This document shows positions 1 to 11,893 of a stretch of 53,638 bases of DNA, piece by piece (the first letter of the stretch is position 1; each line of letters starts with the position of its first letter). Source of the stretch: Helochares maculicollis (Eukaryota > Arthropoda > Insecta > Coleoptera > Hydrophilidae); assembly GCA_033557835.1 (NCBI GenBank), contig JAWQRO010000128.1:1-53638 (forward strand). The letters are read 5' to 3'. The notes under the pieces are model-generated. The model did not search any database. It was not told the origin of the DNA and saw nothing but the letters and a program-made list of their open reading frames with translations. The translations under genes and the position numbers were made by a program.

Positions 1-99
1 TATATATAACAAATAATTTACATTTACTAAGTTTTTAACGGTGCTCATTTTTAATGCATTCCAAGTAAGCGAAGCCTTTTAGGTTCTAGTTTCCTACTA

Positions 100-400
100 T
101 TAGATTGGCAACTAATTCCGAAATTATATGAATGTAGTAAGATTATAATATTTATGCACATTTAGTATAATAGTATAACAATGTTAATCGAAAAGGATCA
201 TATACTAAATTAGCGCACACAGTCTTTCTATCAGTTGGGGTGGAGTTAACGGTATATCAAGTCAGATGTATTCGTTGAACAAGTATTCAGACTAAGTGAT
301 ACAATTAAAGTAAAGCAACCAGAATCAGTAAGTCTAAAAGGAGTTGCATTTCAACACGACAATGCTAGGCCCCGGGCCCTAGTTTTTAACCAATACATAA
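100..400 (+). mobile_element. Degraded mariner transposon fragment
   Basis: A short stretch at about 352-372 translates as QHDNARP, the block that carries the second catalytic Asp of mariner DDE transposases. It is preceded in the same frame by a mariner-like linker (about 290-350). The left side near 105-125 reads ttagattggcaactaattcc, resembling the inverted end seen intact at 53515. Only about 300 bp remain, so most of the transposase has been lost. The family assignment rests on one motif plus a weak terminal match, and the limits are approximate. Confidence 0.42.
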
Positions 401-420
401 TTATTTGATTTCCTTTAACA

Positions 421-1675
421 AAAAAAAAACACATGAGGAACACAAATCTTTAATTTTATGATATAAAACATTTGATACACAAATGTTTCCTGCGATCAAA
501 CACTGACAACCCAACGTAGACGAATACGCCTATAATTAATATCACGAACGCTGGCGTGAATGATGCACATACAGATTCCTTCAAGTGTAAGCATGTCCCT
601 GAAGATGAAAGCCTTCCGCCAGCATCGAACGTATTTATAATAAATTTCATCAAAATACTTCATCAACAGAACAAATTTGAACCGATATTTTAGGGCCCAA
701 TTTTAATTTCCTTAAAATTAATGATGTTCATTATAAATATTTGTACTTCACTTTAAACTGTAACTTGAGCGTTCCGAAATCTCTCGTCAAACTTAATACC
801 ATTTATGTACTGTACGCGTCTAATTATTTAAAGTAATCTATATACCGGCCCCCTTTTCATTTCTCACCCCTTTCGCCAGTTCTGAGCTGAGGCGGCAACC
901 TCTCCCTAAAACCGCTACTAAGTGTATACATGTTATGAATACAGCCTGTGCTTGAAAAGAGGGTTTCAATTTCATCGCATCGCATCGCATTCCCTCTCCT
1001 TCGGCCGCTTTACAAACTTATTTTTCCTCACCTCACTCGACTTCAGTTTTAATCCGAATCAGAGCCTGCTACCGCAGACTAGTCTTGCAGCGCTGCGGCG
1101 AATCGTTCAGAAAAGTGGATGCTAGCTGCGCCTTGCACACCCCTAGTCTTCCGTGGCATTTATGTATCTCAAATGTGATATATGGCGGTATCAAAGATAC
1201 ATGAAGCGAGTTGGACCAATTTGGAGTAAAGCACAGGAGTGAAATTTTATTATATTATTTAGATGAGTGCCGTGCTCCAACCCCCACTTTTAAAAAATGT
1301 TCAATCTACATGATACACTTCTTGTACGGAAGGGAATTTACTGGAGGCCTGCCCTCTTTTCGTAAAAGAAGGAAAAGAGAAAAAATTACGAGGAATGCTG
1401 CCAGGAAAAATAAAGAAAACATAAATTGATTTTGACACCGCCATGAAATTGAATCGGAGGGCGCGAATTTCTTCAAACGAAGGCTATTGTTCTGTTTCGG
1501 CCTTCGTCACTTTTTTGTGATGTCCAAGCGTTTCTTGCCCGGCCAATTTTCGAACGTGCACACGTTCACCCATGTTAAAATGATGTAACTCGAAAGTAGT
1601 GAGTTACTCGGATCGGGGGAGGAGACATCTTGAGCATCTTGAATTAGGGGTTGGATGTATCTTGAATTGAAGGTA
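421..1675. other. No recognisable gene
   Basis: Mixed-composition sequence with short frames on both strands (up to 72 codons), none with a recognisable domain. A short catcg repeat lies near 974-990. It could be intergenic or intronic host DNA. Confidence 0.5.
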
Positions 1676-1677
1676 AA

Positions 1678-1830
1678 TCTTGAGGTGGAGTGTGTACCTG
1701 AACTGTGCTGATTTTGAGGTCGTGTTAGTTTTGAGGTTGTGTTGGTTTTGAGAGTGTGTAGATTTTGGGAGTGTGTAGATTTCGAGATCGTGTAAGCATA
1801 GCGGTTGTGCCAGTTTCAAGGGGTGTATAA
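1678..1830 (+). repeat. 17-bp minisatellite
   Basis: Roughly seven to eight imperfect copies of a unit like ttttgaggttgtgttgg follow one another with 17-18 bp spacing. The clearest run is 1711-1827. Divergence between copies is 10-40%, so it is an old array. It abuts a GT dinucleotide run. Confidence 0.7.
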
Positions 1831-1831
1831 C

Positions 1832-1852
1832 TGTATGTGTGTGTGTGTGTAT
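1832..1852 (+). repeat. GT microsatellite
   Basis: Short (GT)n tract with one interruption, directly after the 17-bp minisatellite. Confidence 0.75.
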
Positions 1853-2500
1853 GGCGGAGGGTGTACATATGTGTATCTTAGCAGAAGCACTCGACCTTAA
1901 CCTAAAAAATAGATTTTCCAATTTTCATTCTCGGCACGTTTCTTCTGCACTTGGCCGCGTTGAAAAACCGCACGAAATACACCGATCCCTTTCCACCCCA
2001 CTGATAGCCGACCCGGCGCTTTTCCCAAGAAAGAAGAGGAAAGTGCGCTCATTCAGATCAAAAGAACATGAAATAATCTCGAAGCGTTTTATAAAAACTT
2101 TTTTCTGCTCCCCTGTTTTCCTTTAAATTAGTGTCCCTACTCAGGAACTATGTCTGAAATGTTGGATGGGGTTGGGATTTTCCGAGTTTCGTTGCCTTTT
2201 CTCCCTTCTGGAATGTCTTAGGTGTATTATCCATTTAAAATTCATATATCTCTATGCATCAAAAATCACAGATTCTTCCTAAAGCGTTCTTTACAGTTTA
2301 CTAGCTATTTGTCGTGGATGACTTGATTAGCTTAAATTATCACAAATTACGCTACTTTTTTATATGATTTTCGAATTTTGTATTTGTCATCAATTGTTAA
2401 TATTATTTACATTTTGGCATATTCACAAAATAGATGACAACGCGGTTTTATTCAAGTGAATACCCCAGAATGTTTTTTGCACAAGCAGCAGCACTTGAAG
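1853..2500. other. No recognisable gene
   Basis: AT-rich sequence with no recognisable coding motif. A 95-codon frame at 1839-2126 begins inside the GT tract and shows no domain. Confidence 0.5.
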
Positions 2501-2741
2501 GACTTTGATAGTTATTGAATGTAAAGATGTCGTTTTCAAATTCGGCGAGACCCTTGCGAATGTAAGAAGCTCAGGTTGAAAGTTTTACTCAACTATTTCA
2601 ATTTAAAGAAATTGACAACTTTAATTGTCCTGTCAGTATATCATTTTTGGACGAGCGAAACGAAGCAAAGTTATTTTATGATCTTAGACGTGTAGCTAAA
2701 AAATTCTTCAACTTAATCTCTTTACAATGGAATAAAGTTTG

Positions 2742-3130
2742 CTGTGCCTCGCTTCGCTCGGCATTTAAAATCGCCATCTTAGGCTTTGGACATCCAAAAA
2801 CCGTTTGCTGTATCTCGTTTCGCTTAGTATAAAAATCATCAACCTACACTTCTAACATCTTAAGACAACCATATTTGTCTCGTTTCACTCGGTATCTAAA
2901 AACTTAAGCTCTTTACATCCAAGAACATCCCCTGTGCCTCGCTTCGCTCGGCATTTAAAATCGTCATCTTAGGCTTTGGACAACCAAAAATGGTTTGCTG
3001 TATCTCGTTTCGCTTAGTATAAAAATCATCAACCTACACTTCTAACATCTTAAGATAACTCGATTTATCTCGTTTCACTCGGTATCGTAAAACTTAAGCT
3101 CTTTACATCCAAGAACATCCCCTGTGCCTA
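2742..3130 (+). repeat. 190-bp higher-order repeat inside family A
   Basis: Three ~63-bp units are repeated together: the block starting at 2742 recurs at 2932 and begins again at 3122, a spacing of exactly 190 bp. The two full copies are over 90% alike by eye, much closer than single units elsewhere in the array. This indicates a later round of local amplification. Confidence 0.8.
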
Positions 3131-5088
3131 GCTTCGCTCGGCATTTAAAATCGTCAACATTTAAGTCCTTTAATTTGATTTCTTTATAACCAAGGAGACT
3201 TCGCTGTACCTTGCTTCGCTCGGCATTTAAAATCATCAATTTAATCTATTTACAGGGAAGATTATCTCAATGTGCTTCGCTCCGCTCGGCGTTAAAACTC
3301 CTCAATTTAATATCGTTAGAGCCAAGAACATCCCATTAAGCCTCGCTTCGTTTGGCAGTTAAAATCATCAATTTAATCTCATTACAACCAAGAACACTCC
3401 GATAAGCCTAGCTTCGCTTGACATTTAAAATCCTTCATTAATTTCTTTACAACCAAAAACGACTTGCTGTGCGTCGCTTCGCTCGGCATTTAAAATCCTC
3501 AATTTAAGCTCTTAACATCCAAAAGCAGCTCGCTTTGCCTCGCTTCGCTCGGCATTTAAAAATCATCAATTTAATCTCATTAGAACCAAGAATTTCCCGC
3601 TAAGCCTCGCTTCGTTCGGAATTTAAAATCTTTAACTTAATCTCTTTACAATGAAAAAAAGTTTGCTGTGCTTCGCTTCGCTCGACATTTAAAATAATCA
3701 ATTCAATTAATTTACAACAAAAATTATCTCGATGTGCCTCGCTCCGTTCGGCGTTTAAATTCCTCAATTTAATCTCTTTCCAACCAAAAACAACTCACTG
3801 TGCCGCGCTTCGCCCAGCATTTAAAAATCATCAATTTCATCTCATTAGAACCAAGAATTCTCCACTAAGCCTCGCTTCGCTTGAAATTAAAAATCCTGAA
3901 TTAATCTCTCCACAACCAAAAACCGCTCGACGTTTAAAATCATCAATTTAATCTCTTTACAACCAAAAATTACTAGCTGTACCTCGCTTCGCTCAGCACT
4001 TAAAATTCGCAATTTAATCTCCTAACACCCAAAAGCTGCTCGCTGTGCCTCGTTTCAATCGGCATTTTAAATCTTCAATTTAATCTCTTAACATCCAAAA
4101 GCAGCTCACTGTGCTTTGCTTCGCTCGTCACTTAAAAATCATCAAGTTAATCTCATTACAACTAAGAATTTCCTACTAATCCTCGCATCGCTGGGAATTT
4201 AAAATCCTCAGTTAATCTCTTTACAACTAAAAATAAGTGGCAGTGCTTCGCTTCGCTCGGCAATTAAAATCATCAACTTAATCTATTTAAAACAAAGATT
4301 ATCTAGATGTGTCTCGCTCCGCTCAACGTTAAAAATTATCAATTTAATATAATTACAGCCAAGAACACCCCACTAAGCCTCGCTTCGTTTGGCAGTTAAA
4401 ATCATCGATTTAATCTCATTACAATCAAGAACATCCCAATAAGCCTCTATTCGCGCGGCATTTAAAATCCTCAATTAATCTTTTTACAACTAAAAACGAC
4501 TCGCTGTGCCTCACTTCGCTCTGCATTTAAAAGCCTCAATTTAATCTCTCAACATCCAAAAGCAGCTCGCTGTGCCTCGCTTCGCTCGGCATTTAAAATC
4601 ATCAACTTAATCTATTTAAAACGCTTCGCTCGACGTTAAAAATTCTCAATTTAATATCATTACAACCAAGAACACCCCACTAAGCCTCGCTTCGTTTGGC
4701 AGTTAAAATCATCAATTTAATCTCATTAGAACCTAGAATTCCCCGCTAAGACTCGCTTCGCTCGGAATTTAAAATCCTCAATTAATCTCTTTACAACCAA
4801 AAACAACTCACTTTGCTTCGCTTCGATCGGCATTTCATTTTTTTACTTTAATCTCTCTACAACCAAACAAATCTTGCTGTGCCTCGCTTTGCCTAGAATT
4901 TAATCTAATTAAGTACAACTTGCTGTGCCTCGTTTCGCTCGGCATTTAAAATCCTTAATTTAATCTCTTTATAACTAAAAAAAAGATCGCTGTATCTCGC
5001 TTCGCTCGATATTTAAAATACTTAACTTCACACACATTCAAAAACAGTTTGCTGTGCCTCGCTTCCCTTTGTATATGAAAACATAAGC

Positions 5089-5136
5089 GGATTATTTTTT
5101 AATGTTGGAAGTGTATCTAATAGTAAAAAATAATCC
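5089..5136. repeat. Inverted repeat at the family A turning point
   Basis: ggattatttttta at 5089-5101 is the exact reverse complement of 5124-5136, with a 22-bp loop. It lies just where unit orientation changes and so marks the centre of the foldback. Confidence 0.8.
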
Positions 5137-5699
5137 AATTTGTCTTCTTCCGCCTGATAATTAAAATCAACTCTTTACATACAAGAACCGCCTGCTTTTA
5201 TATACCGAGCGAAGCGAGATATAGCCAACTGATCTTAGATGTAAATAGCTGAAATTTTTATTAAATGCCGAGCGAAGCGATGCACAGCGTGGCGTTTTTG
5301 GAAGTAAAGAGATTAAATTGACGTTTTTAAATGCCGAGCGAAGCGAGGCACAACGAGCCGTTCTTGGAAATATAGAGATTAAATTGACGATTTTATTTAC
5401 CCACCGAAACGAAACGAAGAGGATTATTTTAAGATTAAAAAGTGTTGGTTGACGATTTTCAATGCCGAGCGAAGCGAGCAAAAGTTGTTAATTTAAAACG
5501 AGCTGGTTTGGGGTGTATAAAAATCTACGTTTTGAACTTAAGCCTGATATTTTGGAATGTAAGAATCTTAGATTGAAGTTTTAGCAGATTATTTTCAATC
5601 GAACCGAGCTTGATTGCCAAAAGCTTGGCTTAGAGATTTCAGCACGGCGATTTATTTTTGGATGTAAAGAGTCAAGAGAGGAGTTTTAAGCATAAGGAA

Positions 5700-8600
5700 C
5701 TTAAGGATTTAAATCTAATATGTCTTAAAAGTATGTACATGGATCTGCGTTTTTGCTGTAATAACTGTAGGCCGAATTTCATGAATTTAGAACGCCCGGG
5801 TGTAAAGTCACTCAAATCTCGAGATCGATAATAAATGTTGTTACCTTACTTATGGGTAGTCTTCTGAGTTTGTTTATAAAAAGCTTTAATATCACATACC
5901 TGCAACAAAAGAAACATAATATTATTATTTTGTGCTTTGAAGAGAAGTCAACTTAATTAAATATTATTGGCACAGTATTTAGTAGCAATTTTTAAAGTAT
6001 CTAGAACATCACGTTTGCTTAGAATGTTTAGCAGGGATCATTGAAAACTTCGTTTTTATACAGCGTAATCTACTAATATTATTCTGCTTTTGAAAATATG
6101 GTAGACTAGTAAAACTTAATGGGAAATTTGCCATGAAAAATCTGTTCAGCCGCGGCCCGCTTAAATTTCGACGCAATTAACTATGAAAATGAGTCAGAAG
6201 ACAAAGGAGCAGCTCAAAACGATCTAGAAAAGTTAACAACTCGTGTAAAAGTAATTAAGTACCAGCAGTCGCAGAGGCCGCAAAACCAGATGGCTGCGAT
6301 AGAAAAAGTGACTCTCACTAAAAATCGATGGTAAAACAAAGACATTGAAAATAATTGAAATGGCCCATAAACGCTCTAAAGTTCTTTGTATCTTTTATTT
6401 TCTTTCAACTTTAATATTCTTTCCGTCGTAAAATGACACCGAACCATTAGAGCCATGAAGTATGCCACTGGGTCAACGAAGACAAGAGGAGAAAAACAAA
6501 AGACGGGCACAAAAGGCTTTATGCGGTACAAGCCACAAAACTCGGCGTCGAGCATTTTACAGTCGCAGAGGAAAATGGGATGCATACGACAACAATGCAT
6601 TTGGAAATTGCTGACTTTTGTTTTATGTACTTGCGCTACGTACGCACGCTTGATTGTTTTGTTAGGAGCAGTTCGCCTTTACGAACACTCTACTTAATAA
6701 ATCGACGGTGATTACGGCCTATTCTTCGCAATCTATTCATTAGGTTTAAAACATGAACAAGCCACCCCTCCCTTGTATAAACATCAAAAATGAACGCCGA
6801 CAAGTGACAGCTGCACCGCATCGAGAGGGAGGAAACGAATTTTGCGCCCTCATGTTCCGCATCAAACCACCCGCTTGCGCTTGGATCCCTTTTAAAATTG
6901 TATCAGCAACAACAGAGCCGGTGTCTGGTGTTCTCGATCTCTTTTGGTATTCTACATTTACACAGGAAGCCTCCCCGAATGCTCTACATTGATAATGTTG
7001 CAGTATTGTCACAGAATTTTGAATGGAAAGTTGGGTGCACAGTTGCACTTCCGGTTTTCCTCGACTTCCTCTCCAAGTTAATACACCGTACAAATGTACA
7101 GCACGTACCTGGAAATTTAGTTTCGAGCTCGAAACAAGCGACGTCGATTTCTGCATTCCACTCGAAGAGTTTCCATCAAAAAACCGCAGTGTCATGTTAT
7201 CTGCGCGCCATGGTGTTGGATTCGAGTAAGAATTTCATGGTGTCGAGAACAGGAAGTGGTTCGTAACCACAACAAGACACCAGCCAACCTCCTTGCGAGC
7301 AACCTTGCTGCAGGCAAGAAACTTCAGAAGCGAAGAAGAACACGAAGACGTGCCCCCAAACCACGTTTTTTACCTCAAAATCAATGGAGTGCACCTCAGC
7401 GATTTCTGACCTTGATCATTAGGACGAAATCTAGGTTGGCCTGTAAACCAAACGCCGCTGTGATACTTTCGAGTAAACTGTTTTAGCGATTTATGTTTGA
7501 AAAACAATTGATGTATTAAATGTTTCCGAGAGGGCCACTTCTAAGCCCGCTGTTAAAGAAAATACAGTATGTGCTGGATCAAAACTTGAAATCTAGTAAG
7601 TAATGGAAAAGCAGACTGGCTGTAGAGCATACACTTAGTAAATGTACCAATATGTATCCAAAATCGCACCGGCTGGTGGTAAATGCAGGTTTCGCTGAAA
7701 GCAGGAAATTGAAATATGAGGAATGGCAGGATGATTTAATGAAACAATGGAATTAATCAAGTCAGATATGAAGTAAAATTAGGAAATATATTCGTTTACA
7801 TTGGGCCCAGCTGATTCTGATTCATCAATCAACATTATTTGGCCGACGAACTGTACAAAACGTATTTACTTCAACTGGAAATGGACAATTACTCATCGTG
7901 ATTAAGGGAAGGTCTCCTACTAACTAATCGTATTCATAATTCGGGCAACGAAACTTCCATGGAATTTATAATGGGGGTTAGTTCTGCCCAATTAAGACCA
8001 TATTTTTCTATATCTATAGGCTTGCTTTCCTACTCAGACAAAACACTTCAGGAGCTCTGAAGTGAAAATTTGAGACCTACCAAACCAAAACTGCAAGCCC
8101 CATAATTATGCACGAAACTTTATTTACAATACGCCGCTGATCAACCCCATTATAACGATATATTTTAATGCTAGGACACAAACGATGTATGCTCATTTCT
8201 GGTAGTAAGCATACAAATAGTTACATGATAATAAGCAATTACTGATATTGCATTCAGGGATATCTAAATATTGATTTACATTTAAAACAAATACAAAAGC
8301 AAAATAAACAAACGTTATAGAACGCTCATGACTGTTCAAACAGTCGGACTCCAGCGAATGAACGAACGGTGGGATTGGATATTGAATTTTGGCATTTGGA
8401 ACGTGGTCTAAACGTGCATTTCTATTATTTAAATGTCGCATTGTCCTGCATCCAACCGACTACCTTCAAGCGCCCAAAAGCTGTTGGAGGAAGAGAGACG
8501 TCCCAGACTTAGCCAGAACGGAAGCAATCTGCCGAGAGAAGTATTCTGTGGACAAGAGTGTTCCGAGGATAGGAGGCAGCCTGTGGATAAGAGATAGAAC

Positions 8601-9210
8601 AAGCAGAGTCTGTGGAAGGAACGCAACATCTGCTGCAGCATAGTCCGAGATTTTGCCTGTTTATGTAAAAAGCTGGAAACCCTGCTTAAATATGTCGCCA
8701 CAAACTGCCTAAACAAACACCGAAAGCTCTTGCTATTTTTCTTTTTACGATTATAAATCACAACCGCTACATTGACGTCAAAAGCACACAAATGTTGTGC
8801 AGGCAGCCAGGACGCTTTTTCAGGCGCAAAAACTGAAAGGCAGAGATTTTTAGGGGTGGGTAATCAAATTCTGCAACGGATTCTGTTTCTTTCGCAAGAT
8901 GTAAGACGAATTTTAAAAGCGCCCCCAGAGACGGCATATATCTTCCAGTTTAATAATTGGTAATCGGATCCTTTTCGTTCATTCCGCTTTCATTCGAAAT
9001 TTTCAGTTTCGTGAAGCGAAACGAAATAACAGTTAATACCTGTTGGTTTAAAATTAACGCAGAATGCAGAATTACGCCTTCAAGGTACGTTTTCTCGTAG
9101 ATTTTAAGAATATTTTACTGGGGCAAACAGCTGAAATGTTTTCTTTTATTAAACTTAATTTAGACTGTCTTGTCTTTACAATTGGAGGATAAGTTCTTAA
9201 AACTAGCAAA
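5700..9210. other. Long stretch without a recognisable gene
   Basis: Unique-looking DNA. A frame open for about 60 codons at about 6140-6335 and overlapping open frames on both strands at 6746-7270 (one of 149 codons, minus strand) are the longest. None carries a domain, signal peptide or convincing splice sites that I can recognise. The segment at 6740-7480 is richer in GC than its neighbours, which by itself lengthens chance frames on both strands. It may contain unrecognised host exons. Confidence 0.45.
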
Positions 9211-9217
9211 CATTGAC

Positions 9218-9255
9218 GCTGTGCCGAGCGAAGCGAGGCACAGCTGATATGGGCT
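9218..9255 (+). repeat. Solo double hairpin of the family A/B type
   Basis: Two hairpins lie side by side. The first has an 8-bp stem GCTGTGCC / GGCACAGC around an 11-nt loop that contains GCGAAGC. Six bases later comes GGGC-TTC-GCCC with a 3-nt loop. The first sequence is the family A GC-rich block, but closed into a perfect stem. It stands alone, with no tandem units on either side. Confidence 0.8.
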
Positions 9256-9549
9256 TCGCCCTCACTTAAACGTTAATAATATTTTGACGTCCACAAGTCG
9301 AGTACGGTTTGCACACACGAACAGCATACTGCACTTTGCTACCTAGGTACAACCAAATCATCTACATATCTTATTAAAAAATACTTCAATAATTGACCAC
9401 GAAAAATCTGAAATATACGTTGAAATTTCTATACCCTTCAACATTTGTTTTGGCTTTTGTTGATCTGGGAATAACGGGATATATCTTTTGATGAAAATGA
9501 AGCAAATGCGCTGTTTACATAATGATGTATTTCTGCACAGAAAGTTTGA

Positions 9550-10290
9550 TATGCTGGAGTAATTACGAAACAAAAACACTTTAGCTTCGCTTACTCGTAT
9601 ATTTGGGATGTGATAGAAAATGCACATTCGTTTATAAAGATAAAAGTTACAGTTTTTCGTAGTCTCAAGACGTCGTTTATTTTTAGTTTTAAGTGTGTGA
9701 TGCTATAAAAGTTCGAGTTTAATAATTTACTACATAATAATGTATTTCCCAACCGAAAATCCTGAAATATCAGCACAGTCACGAAACGAATACGCTTTTG
9801 CTTCGCTTATTCGGGATTCGCTCGCTAGAGTTAGGATGTGCTACAGAATGAACACGCTTAAAAGAAATACTGTATCTAATTGTGTGCTGACAAAATGTGC
9901 AGGAACGAAACTAGAGTTCAAATAAATAATAGAATATGCATCTGTAAAGCACATGATGTGCTAGAAAATAAACACCCTTAAAAATATTAAAATCTGCTGT
10001 CGCTTCATTACGTTCTGAAATATGCTTTTAAGAGTGTTCATTTCTCGCCGTAGTTTCACACCGCGAGGGATGAGCGAGCGAAGTGAGCCAACCCTAGTAG
10101 GGTAGGGTAAGCGAGTAAGTGAGCGAATCCCGAGCAAGCGAGCAAATCCCGAGTAAGGGAGCCAATCCCGAGTAAGCAAGAAAATCCCAAGTAAGCAAGT
10201 GAATCGCGTGTATGCTAGCGAGTCCTATGTAAGCGAGTGAGTCTCGAGTAAAAGAGCGAATTCCGACTAAGCGAAGCTTATTTGGATGTA
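9550..10290. mobile_element. Family C-1: inverted-end element, degraded
   Basis: Inward-facing left ends lie at about 9575-9600 and 9793-9830 (core agcttcgcttactcgggatt). A matching right end in reverse orientation closes at 10267-10280 with the perfect hairpin TAAGC-GAA-GCTTA. The right part (about 10070-10280) has expanded into an irregular ~19-20-bp minisatellite of the terminal sequence itself (units like gcgaatcccgagtaagcga). No coding sequence is evident. Two left ends suggest either nested copies or a duplicated end. Confidence 0.65.
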
Positions 10291-10408
10291 AAACTACTCT
10301 TGTTTGCAAACGTAAATAGTGCCGCGGCAATCACGTAATTACCTGCAGCTAGTCTCACCGAATTAATTTACGACAAATTCGGTTTTATAAATATGACATA
10401 TAAAGTTT

Positions 10409-10693
10409 ATGTGGAATAAATCGCTGGATGAAAGTCGATTGGCGATTTTAAACTCTGCGCTAATTTTAAATGAAATAATTCTGAATAGTTATGGAGAAAA
10501 CTACGAAATTAAAGCTGATTTTCTCGTGCACATTCTTTCTTCAATTAAAAACCTGCACGAGTCAAACTTGATATCAAAATGTTATAATGAAAAAACAAAA
10601 CTGTCGATATTTCCCCATACTAGGTTATCAAACAGATTTTTACAATTCGACGCAGAAACCATAAATCGAGCTGATATTTCATTTATGTCATGA
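10409..10693 (+). CDS. Unidentified 94-residue open frame
   Basis: An ATG-started frame of 94 codons lies between the two family C elements. The predicted protein is of mixed composition, with several amphipathic helical-looking stretches, no signal peptide, no membrane segment and no motif I recognise. A TATA-like sequence (gacatataaag) is just upstream. It is not tandem-repeat derived. In such AT-rich DNA a frame of this length can arise by chance, so this may not be a gene. It could also be a remnant of a protein once carried by a family C element. Confidence 0.2.
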   Translation: MWNKSLDESRLAILNSALILNEIILNSYGENYEIKADFLVHILSSIKNLHESNLISKCYNEKTKLSIFPHTRLSNRFLQFDAETINRADISFMS

Positions 10694-10904
10694 TTGACAA
10701 ACTCTTCAACACTGTTTAGCGTATTTATTACAAAAAGTCTTCCTAGTACATTTTGAAATCCTTACTAAATGTACTTCAATATTGTAGTCGTTTAATAGAA
10801 ACGACTTGAAAAGTCACGCATTTTGATACAAAATGACCATATTTTCAGTAAATTAGTGTTCTTTTTACTGTTTCACTTTGTGTGTTACTACTGAAATTCC
10901 AAAG

Positions 10905-11893
10905 TATCAGAGTAGCCGCAAAACAAAAATGCTTTAGCTTCGCTTACTCGGGATTCGCTCGCCTCGCTCGCTCATTCCTCGTAAAGCGAGAACGCAGTAA
11001 GAAATAACCAGGTTGAAAAATAAAGTAGCAAGACGCAAGAACTTGTTAAGCGACAGCTTACGATTTTGAGTCAGACGTTATTAGTTTTTAATGCATTCTC
11101 ACTTTGCGAGGGTTGAGCGAGCGAATTCCTCATAGAGTGAGAAAGCAGGAATAAATAAACAAGCTGAAAAATCAAGTAGCAGGATGCAAAAACTTGTTAA
11201 GAGACAGCTTACGACTTTACGTCTTTAATGGTTCGTCTTTAATGCATTTCCACTTCACGAGGGATGAGCGAGCGAATCCCTCGTACAGCGCGAACGCAGT
11301 AAGAAATAAACACGCTGAAAAATCAAGTCACAAGACGCAAAAACTTGTTAAGCAACAGATAACGATTTTGAGTCTTAGACGTGATTAGTCTTTAATGCAT
11401 CCTCAAAGAGTGAAAACGCTATAAGAAATAAACACGTTGAGAAATCAAGTAGCAAGACGCAAAAACTTGTTAAGCAACAGTTTACAATTTTGAGTCTTTG
11501 AAGTGATCAGTTTTTAATGCATTCCTATTTCACGTGGAATGAGCGAGCGAATCTCTCGTAGGTCACGAACGCAGTAAGAAATAAACACGCTGAAAAATCA
11601 AGTAGCAAGACACACAATCTAGCTAGGCAACAGCTTACAATTTTGAGTCTTAGACGTGATTAGTCTTTAATGCATTCCCACTTCACCAATGTTGAGCGAA
11701 CGAGTCCCTCATGGAGGGATAAGGCAATAAAAAACAATCACGCTGAAAAATAAAATAGCAAGATGCAATAAACTAGTTAAACGATAACTTACAATTTTGA
11801 GTCTAAGGCGTGATCAGTCTTTAATGCATCCTCACTTCACGAGGGATGAGCGAGCGAAGCGAGCGAATCCCGAGTAAGCGAAGCTTATTTTGT
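10905..11893. mobile_element. Family C-2: element with ~50-bp inverted ends
   Basis: The left end (about 10935-10985) and right end (about 11838-11890) are near-perfect reverse complements over about 50 bp, including the cores agcttcgcttactcgggatt and ctcgctcgctca. The right end finishes with the hairpin TAAGC-GAA-GCTTA. The whole interior consists of about six diverged copies of a ~154-bp tandem unit, recognisable by cgctgaaaaatcaagtagca and aaaaacttgttaagcaacag. There is no open frame longer than about 64 codons, so it is non-autonomous. I cannot define a target-site duplication. I do not recognise the family. Confidence 0.75.
10985..11837 (+). repeat. ~154-bp tandem repeats inside family C-2
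   Basis: Copies end at about 11222, 11388, 11510, 11663 and 11817, each finishing with a gtgatcagtctttaatgca-like junction. One copy (11389-11510) is shortened by about 30 bp. Each unit begins with a partial copy of the element's own end (cacgagggatgagcgagcga), so the end and the interior were amplified together. Confidence 0.8.

Larger units (their letters stand above)
2640..5480. repeat. Family A: foldback-like array of ~63-bp units
   Basis: About 40 units of roughly 60-66 bp. Each has a GC-rich block like ctgtgcctcgcttcgctcgg followed by an AT-rich block (cattTAAAATCatcaattta, then atctctttacaaccaaaaac). Units run forward from about 2742 to 5080. After a short centre the same unit runs in reverse, with blocks at about 5204, 5265, 5332 and 5463. 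A 13-bp inverted repeat (5089-5101 with 5124-5136) sits at the turning point. This is the layout of foldback transposons, whose inverted arms are built of tandem repeats, but the arms are very unequal. The first part shows a younger 190-bp higher-order repeat. Degenerate reverse units may extend to 2500 and 5700. No transposase is present. Confidence 0.85.

Noticed and set aside
2742..5080. CRISPR-like array
   Set aside because: Units are diverged along their whole length with no constant repeat and variable spacer pattern, orientation reverses at the end, and the DNA is eukaryotic.
5167..5481. 104-codon minus-strand frame with repeated RCASLRSAF blocks
   Set aside because: It is a translation of family A tandem units, not a repeat protein.
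6376..6697. Possible pogo/CENP-B-type helix-turn-helix remnant
   Set aside because: Basic, helix-like stretches appear in three frames, but no conserved motif order could be matched.
6746..7270. 149-codon minus-strand frame and several overlapping frames as a possible gene
   Set aside because: Frames on both strands are open together in a GC-richer patch, none shows a domain or splice pattern, and none is preferred by any feature I can see.
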